From Pampus argenteus (lineage: Eukaryota; Chordata; Actinopteri; Scombriformes; Stromateidae), in NCBI GenBank assembly GCA_036937835.1, contig CM072873.1, forward strand, positions 14,062,001 to 14,126,000: DNA of 64,000 nucleotides, given 5' to 3'. The position numbers and the translations under genes were made by a program. This document shows positions 23,013-36,700 of the stretch, in pieces (the stretch's first letter is position 1; each line of letters starts with the position of its first letter). A model generated the notes under the pieces. The model worked only from the letters and a program-made list of their open reading frames with translations, ran no database searches and was not told the DNA's origin.

Positions 23013-24497
23013 TTTATTTAAATCAAATTTATGAATCACTTTAATAATAGCTATAGACCAATATCACATAACATGTGAATCATATTCAACTGATAATCAC
23101 ATTATGATGAACAAAATAATCACACTGTACTTCCTGCACTCAGCTGCTGCAGGGTATTCCCACAATGATTTAACAAACCCACATCAGAGATTAAAGGGGT
23201 CATACATTTACACTCTAGTTCATGTATACAAGCCTGTACAGAAAATGCATTTAATCAACTTTAGTATGTGTAACTAGCTAGATGGGGAAAGAAATTGCAA
23301 GACAAATATGAACAAACATTTTTTTCTTAGCCACAGTGACACTGATCATTAAAAGAGAAGCAGAGCATGTTATCTTGGGCTTACCTGTTCTAAGCCTACA
23401 CATTAACTGGTCCACAGCCCAATTTCCACAACAAGACGTGACACTGTTAGTCAGAGCTTTATAAAGTCTCAATGGAAGGGAAAGCATTTCTTGAAAGTAG
23501 GTCATGGTGGCAGCTAAATCCTCGTGACACAATTTCTCAAATGTACTATGTTGTCAGAACAGCTGCTATCCAAAGTGATAGCAGCATTTAATTTTCTTAG
23601 CACAATTTTGTCAAAACGTATACCATAGTTTTAGGTTGCAAATTAATAAGAATTTTTAAAATATAACAAACATGCTGAATCGGCATTGGCGCGAATAAAG
23701 CTCCAGATGGTTACAGGCTTTTAAAGGATGGTCAACTCCCTTTGGTTCAAGTCCACAACAATTGAAACAGGTCATTACAATCAATTGGCAGTAACTGGCT
23801 TAAGACACAAAAAAAATAAAATAAAACCCCCCAAACATGGCCATAGGTTCCAGTTTACCGTTGAGATATTAACTTACAAGTGGGAACCAAAGCCATGGCA
23901 CTTCAGTGAGTAAAAACACAAAATACATGTGGAGCAGGTCCTGCTTAGAACTGGACAAACTTAGAGCTGGCTGGTCAGACTTGCTCTGCCACAAGTTGAA
24001 ATCAAGGAGTCATAAGATCCTGTTGGCATTAAAAACACTGTTTGTTTTTAAGTGGAGTCACACATCTTACAAGTTTCACTATGAACCGTTGTATATACAG
24101 ACAGGACGCAGCTTGTGCTAAATCTCCATGGAACAGCATGAGTAAACTTAGGATAAACTTACTCACTGCAATAGCAAAAGCCTTTATTGTACCGTGCTAT
24201 AAAATCAGTTTTCATGTGCAAGTGCAACAGTAGTGATACGAACTGTAGCCCTAATAAATAATCTTCCATTACTGGGGGGGGGGACACATAGCAACATTGC
24301 ATAAAACAACCCAAGGCACGCAACTTTTCCCTTTGTTTACAGAGCGGTGCAAAGGCAGAAACTCAAGATATATGGTGCAATCTACCTAATGCTTGGTCTG
24401 AGAGTGTGTACTAGAGGGGTGGGCCAAAGCAGCCTGCTGAGAAGCTGGATGGGATTGTATTCTGACATCAACTGACATGTTGAAGCTTTACATAAAC
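23013..24497 (-). other. chp1 3' UTR region
   Basis: There are no coding exons. Minus-strand AATAAA hexamers lie at 24183-24188 and 23013-23018, so the chp1 3' UTR may be about 0.3 or about 1.5 kb. A run of ten G occurs near 24275. Confidence 0.5.
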
Positions 24498-27400
24498 TTA
24501 GTGCAGGAATCGGATGCTCATTTTCTGTTCCACATCCACCTTCTCCAAAACCTGTGAAAACAATCAAAAGAGAACTGGTTTAAATGTATGTATGCTAAAA
24601 ATGTATGTGCTCATGATAGTGGCCTTTTATATGAAACCATTTGTTACCATTTGTAATTTAGAAACACTGTTAAAAAGTAACAAAAGTATAAATAAGTAGA
24701 TAAGAAAGTCATGCATATAAGGTGACAACACAAAACTTGCCTTGATGAATTCATTGAAGGAAATAGAGCTATCTCCGTTCGTGTCAGCCTCCTGGATGGT
24801 CCTATCAGCAATGCTGCCTAGTTGTTCATCTGAAATGTTTACGCCAACCATCATCCTTAATACCTGTGAAGAATAAACAAGTTTTTTTTACAGTTAATCA
24901 ATACCAGTGAAAAATGTTCCTAGTTTAAACATTAAATAATAGTCATAATAGTTTACTCAAACAATATTGTGAAATGTTTTGGGTTTTTTTAGGGCAGAAA
25001 GCACTACACAAAATAATTAGTAGTTATTTCGGTTAAATGGCTAGTAATCAGCATCTACACTTGACTGTATGTATATATAAATAACAGTGACCACATATGT
25101 ACTGAAAAACAGGCACACAAACAAGTAGAGCTGCATGGTTAGAGTCTTACAGGCGACACAAATGTTTTGCACAAAACAAGAGATTTCTCTGAGTCATTTA
25201 ACCCTGAGCTTTAAGCAATTACAGGTAACCCAATGTCATTGAAACTGAGATTGTTTTTACAGAGGGATGACAAATAACACAGAAAGTACAGATGAAGCCA
25301 ATATAAGATATTACACTGTCTGGGGCAAATCAACCTGTCGTTAAGGTGAGATATTGTGTCATTATCAACACAAGGACAAAGTCTTTTCGACACGGAAATC
25401 TCCCTCTATAAATACATGAAATACATATTGCACAATAGTATTCGTTCCTTTGTTAAACATGGTACAAATAGCAAATATTACCATAAAGAAAAGAAAAGAC
25501 GTCTTTGGAAATACTTTTGAAAAAAAAAAAAACTGTACCATGACTCAGCATTATTATTTATATCACAAACCAATCTACTCACCTGGAGCAGCTCATCCCG
25601 TGAAATTTTGTCATCCCTGTCCAAGTCGTATAGACGAAAAGCAACTGGAAGAAATTGGAAAACATATACGTCATATGAGATACATTAAGCTCGCTTTATG
25701 AAATCCTGTGAAAGTTCATGATACTGGTCACCGGTTCCACCCGGACACGCCTGTGTGATCAAGCTCTACACTCACATAGCAGCTTGTTAGTCCGACTGTT
25801 AAGTGGCTCGCTGGCGGTGGGGTTCTTGTTCTTCTCATTGTCCTCTATTGGTCTGAAGTGAGCCAAAGTTCGCATGAAGCCCCTGAAGTTTACCTGGTCC
25901 TCCCTGAGAACCGAGAAAAATCATTATGACACAATGAAAGGATCACAGGTATGTGTCTGGGGGGGAGGGGGTTAATTTACTAAAGGTTTCTGGATAACAG
26001 ACACAGAATAACCAAGCACTGATTTTTTTGTGTCAACTCAGATTACCACTGTGGGCAACACAATAAAAAATCCGACTAGTCGTAACCTAACACCTAAAAT
26101 ACTCCAAACCTCTATTCTGAAGTTGTTCTAAAGCAAACAAGCCAAAACCAGAGAAACAAGAGCACATTTGAAAGCATTAAAAGCCATGGCTAAAATTAAG
26201 ACGCCTACACATCTGACTTTTTTGGATTTTAATGATACATCTACCAACATCTGGTTTTCAACTTCCACACCGATAAAACAGCAAAACAACTGCCAAATAT
26301 ATAGAAAGAACCTGCGGTACTCGAAACCCCAGTTGGTTCTTTTTCCTACATAGAACTGGCAGAAACGACTGAAGCTTCTCAAGTCTGCAGGACGAGGAGC
26401 CGCAACTGAGAAAGCATGACAGGCTGGTTCAGCGCACACTCCTGAAAAACAAGACCAATAATAGGGACAACTCACCCTTCAGGGAAGAAAGCATTGATGA
26501 TTCTGTCTCCCAGAGGGTTGATAGCCAACTCCGGGATCCTCTGGAAATCTTCTCGACTGCAGACATGAAGACATGATGTAGTGAAATTGCAATATAATAC
26601 ATTTTTAAGAAATAATATCAAAGGAGAAACGGTACACCTATATAATTATAATAGACATATTATTAGTACAAAGATTGTGAGTACACGACTTTCAATAATC
26701 TTTACTTGTTTTAGGAGGAAAACCTTAAATAAAGCAACTGTCTTTCAGTTCTAAAAAATGTTTTTGGCTGCTGATCAAGTAAAGTTAGTGAAATAACTTT
26801 GTCTTGTTGCAGAGGCCCATCTGTAGAACTAGAAGTTGTTCTGTTGAGATACATGTAAAATCTCACTGTTGTGGCAACTAAGGGATGATAAGAAAGTCAC
26901 CTTGAATATAAATGAGGCTTTACTTGAATGTGTGCAGTGACTTAAAGTCTCTGGGCAAGAACAAATGGAAACAAGACTTGTTTATGTGTAAACACAACAT
27001 CTTTTCCAAAAAAAAATCAGTTCTACGAAACATCAGGCAGAAGTTTTGGGGGTTTGTTTTTACCCTTGAATGTCAGATTTGCAGGTGAATACTGCATGCC
27101 AAATCAAAGTGCAGGGCGAAACAAAGTTTCAAACTTAAGTTTTTGCCTTAATGATTACCTATGTCTTAACCTATTGCTTGTTCTGCCCAGACTGAGGATA
27201 GGGCTAGAAGTTAAACACAAACTGTATGAATGTCACACTGAGGTCTCAACTTATCATTCAAAATATGACAGTGCCCAGATAATAAGATTTTAATAGTCAC
27301 AGTGACATAGATCTAAAGAGGAGTTGTACCTTGCTAAACTGTGACTAACCACCTTTGTCTAATGCCATTTCATTTATGCTTATTTCTAGAATTAATCTCC

Positions 27401-28050
27401 CAGTTGTGTTACAGGAAAACAATGCTCTTTATCTGTTAGTGACATAAATATATGTTCTTGATACAAAGGAAAGGACAAAGGCAAACATTTCTGCAGGCAT
27501 CTTTATTTAATGACAATTCTACTCTAGAAAATTACCTGATAAAGAAACGAAAACCAGTCACACCACCTGGCTATTTCACAAAATTTCACCTTGGTGCTTA
27601 TGTGATTGCTTACCTGAGGGTCCCGTTTTCTCCTTTATCCAGACTGGTGAAGCGACTATACAGCCGAGTGATCTGACTGTGGGAGACTGCAGGGAGGATA
27701 CATTACATTTCACTACGAGAGGACACTAATAACAAAAGAGATTTATGGTTGTACTACTGCCCAGTTATACAGCAGCATCTAATAGTAGTAATAGCTCTTA
27801 GTTGGTTTTCATTGTCAGACAATACATGTTATTAATGCAACTTCCCTTTAGGATGTGATTTAGGCAACTAAACTGTAACGTTAACTGTCCACCTGTTGTG
27901 AATGGCAGCGTTAATATTTGAGTACAGAGTAGCTAGTGCTTAATCTTTTTCAACACAGAGATTAGCTTGAGGTTACAACTTACAGCCAGTCTCCTTCTTG
28001 ATTTCTTCAATTTCCTCTTCTCTAAGTAACGTAGACGCTCGGGAGCCCAT
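24498..28050 (-). CDS. chp1: Calcineurin B homologous protein 1
   Basis: CHP1 is an EF-hand protein that binds the tail of Na+/H+ exchangers, supports their surface expression and affects vesicle trafficking. Seven exons join in phase: 27984-28050, 27614-27686, 26476-26556, 25776-25903, 25583-25644, 24741-24863, 24498-24551. They give 195 residues, the same as human. The start MGSRAS carries the N-myristoylation signal (Gly2). Two calcium-binding EF-hands are intact: YDLDRDDKISRDELL (loop from about 123) and ADTNGDSSISFNEF (loop from about 164); the two N-terminal hands are degenerate, as in the family. The end MSIRFLH is conserved. Intron 6 begins with GC rather than GT (aag|gcaagt at 24740). 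Confidence 0.97.
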
Positions 28051-30269
28051 GGCGAAACGTTTAGATTGAGCAACCAAACCAGCTGTGAAGGAATCTCGAC
28101 CCGGACCGACGTTCAAGTTAGCAAACAGGCTAACTTAGCGAGCTAAAAAAAACCTACTTCGCTCGCTTTGCTGTGAACAAACAGCCGTTATAGCAAGAGT
28201 TCAATCCAACCAGCCGTTTTCTGTCCTCCCGGCGATGTAACTCAGTGGGTATTCAGGTTTTATTAAAGTCTTTCTACGCTCCGTCGTGTTTTCATATTAA
28301 GGGTTTCAGTCAGGTTATCTTCCTGTTTTATGAAGTGGGCAGGTATTAAACGAAGCCACCTCCCTCCCGAAACAGGACGGTTTCTGCGGAATTTAGTAGC
28401 AGCGTTTCTTGCCTGCCTAAAATAATGTAAAAAAGTGTTGTAGCTTTACAACTATCTTTCAATTTATCATATTTTTACTCAATTAAACAAATAAACAAAA
28501 TAACAAAGTGTATATATTATCTTTATTCGCGATACAGACAATCTAGCAGCGCTAACCCATTGCTGTAAAGCGTGGGGCACCAATCTGATAGGGTGACCGT
28601 CTCCACCATAACAGTAGTAGACGGCACGTAGAGGACACGAATGCTGCTCAAAATATATAAAATTCACTTTATTACTTTACCTTGTGTTTTTGTTGTTTGT
28701 TTAATTTATTTCACTTCTTTCTTTATTCATTTGATTTTGATCAGTATTTGTTTCAGTTGTATTATAATATATTAAAGACACCTTCCTGGTAGGGTGACCA
28801 TCTCAACCGTAACACTCAATCAGACTTAATCAGGTTCTTTGAAAATATCAATATTTCAAGTAACATGGATGATTTAATTCCAACATCTAATGATTAATCA
28901 TTAATGATAAAAACGTCAAACAATAAATTACCCTAACAATTAAAGAGCTTACCCAGACATATTTTAATCATGCAAAATATTCTACTTTAATTAGTTTAAA
29001 AAAAAAAAACTTAAAACCACACCTATTGTCTTTCTCATTAATAACAATACAATACAATATAAATATTCACAACAAATAATGAAAAAGATAAATGCACATT
29101 TAATAATAAATATATCAATTAACAAATACTATAATACATGCACTTATTTAAAGGCCAAATATTATAAATGGACAGGTTAAATAATGAGCCATAAAATAAT
29201 AAATACAGTGGTAGAATATTATAAAATCACTCATCCAATAAGAAAAGTCAAAAAAAAAAATCAAACACGGCCTTGGGTTTTCACATTGCAAGTCAAACTT
29301 TTACCTTTAAATGATGCAATTTCATTATTTCTTGTGGTTTAGGATTTGTGACTTGTGCCTGTCAATCATCTGAATCTGCACAGGTAGGAAACAGCCTGAT
29401 GTTATTATCTTTAGTGGTGGACCCCAGCAAACGCTGTCTTGCTTTATTTATACCATTTCTCTAACTGGACATGTTGGTATTGGCAGTGGTAGAAAAAAGT
29501 TGTTATGGAAATATTTGCATTAATGTATGTTTCAACTGTGTATTTGTAATGGTTAGACTGTGCTGATTTTTTAGCTGCTATGACAAAGTACTCAAATAAT
29601 TTTTAATTCTAACTATTTTATATAATGTTGGATAGTTTAATCAATAATAATGCATCATATTTTAATTGTTATATTGTTATATATTTGTGAGTGTAACATA
29701 ACCAGTACCATTCATCTGTTACGTAAATGTATGTAATGTAAGTTATTTCAGGGTACATTGAGTTAGAATAATAACATAATTCAATATTGTTTTAATATCT
29801 AAACATTATAATAACTCTATAGCTCTGTGGTGCATTTTAGTTCGGAGCCCCAGGCAGTTGCCTCCCTCGCCTAATGAAAGTCCACCCATATTTAATTATA
29901 AACCAAGGTGTTTGACCAATTCAGCTTTTGACCTGATGATGGCACTAGATGAAAAGTTAAAGGATCACCAAGATTACGAGAGTTCATACTAAACACTAAA
30001 GGGGAAATTAAATGTTAATGATGATTTATGTGAGGCCTAACCATCAGGCAGATGAATGCATGCAGATTTTTGTCCATGGGAAGTGAGGTAGATTCATTTG
30101 GACACCATACAAATCCTCTTCTGAAGATTAGCTACTGCTATATGCAAAGTATACTTGTACACTGAACAGCCATGTTGAATATTATCTCTCCCTCATTTGA
30201 TAAGAATAAAAACAAATGCTCAATATCCACAGAGGTAAAAACAATTGTTGTATGTAGTTTTGGTCAGAT
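28051..30269. other. chp1 5' region and long intergenic spacer to lgmn
   Basis: The first 350 bases are the chp1 5' UTR and promoter, with moderate CG content. From 28,400 to 30,260 the sequence is AT-rich, with no exon, RNA gene or clear mobile element. A short motif occurs twice: gatagggtgaccgtctccac near 28588 and ggtagggtgaccatctcaac near 28790, followed each time by a similar cgtaac/cataac block. This spacer is the join between genes of human 15q15 and human 14q. Confidence 0.5.
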
Positions 30270-30275
30270 TTTATT
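30270..30275 (-). terminator. lgmn polyadenylation signal
   Basis: TTTATT on the plus strand gives AATAAA on the minus strand (attgaaataaaatctg), about 440 bases past the lgmn stop codon. It defines a likely lgmn 3' UTR of 30,250-30,710. Confidence 0.55.
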
Positions 30276-30710
30276 TCAATAACCTTGTGTTATAACAAAG
30301 TCTCTTCATGATTAACAAACATTCAGTGTATGCTAGTATGACTTTCACATGTCAATCACACAAACAGTCATGCCAGGACATCCATACCACAGATAAAGCT
30401 GAGAGCAAATTTTTTTATAAATGTTCATAAATCTTAGTCCTTAAAAAAAAAAAAAAAAAGTAATAAAAAAAGTCAGCAGTAAAATATCACCCACAAACAC
30501 TTCACATTGATAGTGCAACTCATCATAAAAGCAAGTTAAAAAAATCTCAGTAAAATCAAAAAAAGTGTTATAGTGTGTTGATAAAGAATAACGTCAACTC
30601 CACGTCAGATTGATTGAAGAAGTGCAAAGAGAAGCCTCATCGTCTCTGGCCCTCCCAGCATGGATCAACTGGATTGATCTGGGGCTTCGATGGGTTTTGT
30701 AGAAATCCCT

Positions 30711-33700
30711 TTACTTGTTGAAATGACACACAGAGTCCATGACCAGCTGGATTCTGCAGAGAAAAGAAAAAGTTAGTGATTTATTAATTTTTTTTTAACC
30801 TTCACAAGGATAGCACCTTGTTTAACCAGAGATTTGATAAACATTCAGGCTGATGTAGGGCTGCGAGTAGTGAGTACACAATTCAAAAACAGATGGTAAG
30901 TAGTGTGGTAGTACAGTGGTATAACAAAAGCAGTAAATCCTGACTTGAACCAATGATTGATATTGGCTGCAATAAATGATTATAACAAGTTATACTAGTT
31001 GCTCTACAAACAGAGTGATCTATCCATGGTTTTTAATGAAACCGTTTAGTCTTATTTATGGCCTAACTGCAGTTTTAGAGGCTTTGTTGTTGATGTATCT
31101 GTAACGTTGCTCTTCTATGTCCCCATACTGGAAAAATAACAAATATACTGATAATGGCTGTTCCTTAAGGATCATGCTGATAATAATCTAGATTTTATAT
31201 ATCTTTTGGTTATTTACAAGAACATATCAGGCTTTGCGCAAACATACAGAATACATGCAAGTAGGAGTTGTGACCATGTGAAACACACCACAATCAGATT
31301 AGAAAATCAGAAACAGAAGTAAGGAGGTAGAAAAAGTGGGAAGTAGACTGTACCTTTCTGCAGAGTATCCCCTCTCACACATGTTCACCAGAGCATACAG
31401 ATGTCTCAGAGCGTATTCATACTGAAACAAGAGGACATGTCATCAGAAATGTCCCCACAGTCACAGCTTCACATGATTTCCTGCAGCTGTATTTGTGGCC
31501 AATTTTAAAAATGTCAAACAGTTACAGAGATATTTTTCCAGTGTAAAACCCAAACCAGAATGAAAGCAACATAGTGTTTAAGTCATACAATCACAGGTTT
31601 CCTAGAATTAATGTCATGCTACCTTTTCTTCATCATAAGTTTCATGTCTGTTTTACACTTGTGTCCATTTAGGGTTGCTCAGTGACATCAGGCCATGTAA
31701 CAGGAAACTCTTAAATAGAGGTGGGTTAATAAATAACACCTTCTGCATGACATTTATTCATTTATTTTCCTCATCTATTTTATGATCCTGGATATTTTCT
31801 GATTTCTTTTTATTTGTTTAAATACAAAAGCAAATTTCAAAGTGGTGAAAAGAGTGTCTGTATGTTTATCTGCTCTAAAGGTAAGGAACAGGCATTTAGC
31901 GTTATACATACTAAATCCTAATTTTCATATATGTAGTGTTATATTTTATTTATCTCATCCCATCTTTTATTCTCTATATTATGACTAGTGCTCTTATTGA
32001 TTACGTGTTTTCTAATCCAACACATTTCATTGTACCACTGACACCATGATAACCTACATATGACTAATAAAACTGAACTGAATTCTCATTTCTTTTTCCT
32101 GCAGCTCTGTCGTATATAATCGTCCAGGTTGTGTTTTAAGGTATAAAGTGAAGCGTATTCTGCTCGTGCTGCCAGTCTGAGTTAGTTTCAGCGAATGCAG
32201 AAAAGGCAAATGAATGTCTGACTTCTAATTATGAATAGCACGAGAAAGAGATCTGGTATTTTCCCCCTTTGAAGCAGAACCACACTCTTGTCATGTGAGT
32301 AAGTTTCAACCAGAAGCTACATGCGAATCCTGCCGAAACTGTGACCAATCAATGGTTATGTTTCTAAATTTGGACAGCATGACCCTAATGCAAATATGTA
32401 GCTCTACCTCAGCCTTATGCCAGTTGAAGCAGTTGTGCTTGTAGTGGTTGACTGCAGCCTTGTAGCACTGATGCTGGGACAGCTCGGCTCTTTCGTTGAT
32501 AATCTCCTCTGTCTTGAGCTCGTTGCCGGTCACCCTCTCAACAATTTGGTGCATCGTCTCAGCCATAATTTCCCTGATCTGAACACATACACACATGCAA
32601 TGTGAAAAAACTGTCATGGTAAATTCTCCATTTGTTCATTTGTCACATCTGTGGTAAATCTGATTTGCATGGCATGGTTGAACAGACATTAACAGAAGAT
32701 TGGAAAAATGCAACCTACTGCACATAGTCAAAAAACACCAGATAGACTGACAAGAAAAAACACCAGATAGACAAAATAGAGAAAAAGAAATAGCTAAATT
32801 GACAAAAATTCACTGACAGATTTGTCACTGTTTACCTTGAGGTGAGTGTTGATTTCCATCAGCAGCCCTCTTACAACTGTGATATCATTGGAGGCCATCA
32901 TCTTCCTCTTGAGGATGGCCAGAGGAACATCAGGGCTTGGGGTAAGATTTGGATCAGTAATTGGCTGCAGGTGCATTGGAGGAGCTAGTTGGTTGATTGC
33001 CTGGGGGTTTCCCTGAAATGCTATAATCTTCATGTGGGCCATAGTCTGTAGAGAAAATAAGACACTCAAGATCAGAATAAGGACAGGATCCCAAACCCTT
33101 TTCCTCCTCCACCCCCACTTTTCTATCAGTCATCTTTAAAATAAAACAGTACCTCCTCAAAATGTTTCCTGGCTTGAGGGAACAAACTTTTAGCAGTGTT
33201 CATTCTTTTCTCTCACCTTATTACCATACTGCTGGACGTGGCTGGTGTTTGTGTGGCTCTTTACAATCTTGAACTGCTTTAGCAAGGTTTCTTTTGTCAG
33301 GTCCTCCTGGAAGCACAATGTCAGGCAAAAAAAACAACATCACAACCAGAATAGATTCATAAGAGTAGTAAACAAGATATTTCTGTGTAGTAATCTACAA
33401 AACTATGTTTTTCCTAAATTAAAAAGGAAAACTGAAGCATACTCAGTTCACTGCTTTTGCAAACTCAGACCTCAAACCTGATGGTTAAAAAACAACAACG
33501 GTAACGATGACTATCACCACTTCCGGTTCCTGCCCATTTTACTCCAGGTGTTCTGAACAGGAAATAAACCTTTTGATGTACTACCTATACCCAGAGTTGC
33601 AACTGTATTGTATAATATCAGTCAGCAACAGAGTAGTAGAATTACCAGCAAATCTATAAAAGTGTAGATAAAAAATAAAATAAAAAAAACCCAAAAAAAC

Positions 33701-36700
33701 CCCACTGTAAACGAGTTGAAATTACATAAAGTGTTAATTATTTCCATGTAGGATATTGTAATAAAGTGTCTGTATAAAGTGTTTAAAGTGTCTGCTGAAA
33801 AGTAAAAGCCAAAAGCAGCTATGGTCTGTTGAACTGCAATTTCTGAAAGCAAAATTTAATTTCATGTTTAAACCTTGTAGACAGCTGAATTATCAGTTTG
33901 TATGAAAGCACTGAAGGTACTAACAGTTCAAAAGTAACAGCTGAAAGCAGGTGAAATGTTGATCAGGATGTAAGATAACATTTGAAGGAAAACAAACATG
34001 AAAGCATGTGAAGGGAAGTTAAAATGTAAATAATGAAAACAATTGAAATTTTAACTGAAGTGCAGTCATTGTAAAATACTCACCACATCCGAGTCCTCCA
34101 TCCAGTTAACGCTATACCAGTCTCCCAGGTATGTATCCCTCTTCTCGTCATAATAGCAGGCATAAGAGGACTCATGAGAATTGGCAGCTGTGGTGGCGTA
34201 CACTAGGGGGGGGGGGGGACATCCTCAGGTTATGTTGTTTAACAGTATAGTAGAAAATTATAATTTTATAGCAGGAAAACCTAAACATGAACAACCCACG
34301 TCTGCCTCAATCAGCTAGAAATATGAAAAGAAACAACAAGTTCTAAAAGGAACAGTTTGTAAACTGCAAGCGTGTAAAAAAGTTGATTAAAAGGTGATGA
34401 AACTAGGACCTTGATCCATGTCCTGGCTGTTATGTTTATCACATGAAGTCAAGCACATGACAAAGTGCTCACAAATAATTACAAGCTGTAAGTTTGAAAG
34501 TCAAACGGTCACAAGGAAAAGCCAAGTTCATGTTGTTGAGATTTTTAAGAGTTTATCAACTAGTGCTTTTTATTGATCGGTGGAGGTTCATTATCTCTTT
34601 GCTGAAGTTCAACTCACCGTCAATGTCAGCAGGCAGGTGGTTCATCATTGACCCGGACTCGCACGCTTCAATGTAGAATACCATCTGTATGTGTGCGTGT
34701 GAAAGGAAGGGGATTGTATGGCAGAAAAAACAAAACAAATATATTACGATCTGATCTTTTTGCACAGCTGCATCATCATCCGATTGGATTTTATCACTGA
34801 CCCAGATACTGAAGGGCATGCATGTTCACGCAGGCCTGAAATATTACACAATAGCATGTTGTTGTGTACCTTTTTGTATTTCTTATTTTCGTGCATGTAT
34901 TTAATGGCTTCTTGGAGGTCACTAACTTGGAGCTGCAGAGAGAGAGACAACAAAAATTATGAGGCAGTGCTTATCTGACAAAGCATGTTGAACAGCACAA
35001 GAATAATTAGTTACTGGTTTATTTTGTGGCTTGTCTGTGTTTGGTCAGTCAGGAAGAGTGAACATTAGAGAGGAAGTAGAAAAGTGCTCACATCATCATT
35101 AGGAAAAGCCAGTATGCCGGGCGCCCCGTGATCAGTGAAGTAAACAAACACGTGATCTTTGGGGCCGCTGTTTAAAAAAAACAAAAAAAAAAAAACTTGA
35201 TAAACCATATATATATTCTGATTTGGTTATAGTAATGATAGACAATGTTTTAGATTCACTACTTATTTTATCACTTGCCTCTTCAGCACTTTTCCAGAGC
35301 CACCTTTGACTTGTGAAGAGTTGCCCTTCAGCACTGCCAGGAAGTTTTCAGGGGTCACATCCTGCAGAAGAACACAATCGTGTATGAACAGGTTGGAAAA
35401 CAAAGTTTGCTTTTATCAAATCAAAGTTTCTTCAAACATTCTGCAAAACACTAATTCCTCTACTGGAAGAGAAAATTTGATTTGCACTCGTGTACAAATA
35501 TTTGCGCTGTAGCACTCACGTTCCCGGTGTAGTCTTTAGGAACTCCCTTATACACATCTGTGCCATTTGGCCTGTTGATCACTACTCCAGGGGTGGGATT
35601 TCTGGAAACACAAATATCACTCAGCTTTAGTGCAAAATGGTACTAATACTTTTTACATGATGACAGGATAACGAATGAATGAGTCACCAGTCAGATGACA
35701 GACATTTCAGGTTTTTCCTCATTCATTGCAAAAGCATGTGTTGCACCTCAACATGAAAACCTTTTATCTATACAAAACCACACTATGTTTACACTAATTT
35801 ATGACTACCATGTTTACCACAGAGCATTATTTTGAATTACACTTATAGGAAACATTTAGAATGAACACCGGAGAAAGCCTCAGCCAACAGTAATGGTGTT
35901 GCCTCTGTGTTGTGCAGACTCAATGAGAAAACTGCAGGCTGCGCTCTTGTCTGCAGTGTCTGTGTTTTAATACCAAGTAATTACAATAGAGTCATTGTTA
36001 AAAGAACTGGTCAAGAAACATACCGCTTCTCAAATATGAGGATGTGCTGCATTCCCTGCTATATCACACACACACATACACGGTAATGGTAAATGGACTG
36101 CACTTATATAACACTCTTCTTCTTTTCGACCACTCGAAGCGCTTTACAATACATGTCAGTATTTAAGCACTCAGCACAGCACTAAGAACTTCAAGTCAAC
36201 TCTGAACCTGGCCACACTGGTATTAAACTAAAAACAGTGTGTGAGGGCTTAAACATTGATCCAAATTCTGACTGAAACTGAACTGATGGATCTGTTTTCA
36301 CTACTGCTCCTCTATCCAGTCACCATGTTAGTAATATAACTTCCTGAAGGAGCACTAAAATTAGTTCCTTGTGACTCCTCTTACAGGTCTCTTAATCTCA
36401 GCTTGTTTGTAGAGCTGTCTACGACACAGAGGCGACATGCCACAGAGACTTGGAAAACAACATGAGAGTGCAATCATTTGGGTGGCTTACAGACGAGCAG
36501 CCCTTCTGTTAAGTAGGGAGATTTTCAGGATCAATTCATCTAAGAGTTATTTTCTCAATTCATTGATTTATCATTCTGTCCAAATACTGTCAGAAAAGTT
36601 CTAAAGCTCAAGGTGATGTTATCAAATTGGTTCATTTTGTCTGACCAACACTTTTAAACCTAAAAGATTCAGTCTCAAATTACATGGAACAAAGAAAACG

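Noticed and set aside
36083..36185. A tRNA or other small RNA gene next to the CA tract
   Set aside because: No cloverleaf could be drawn; the block matches an interspersed fish repeat instead.
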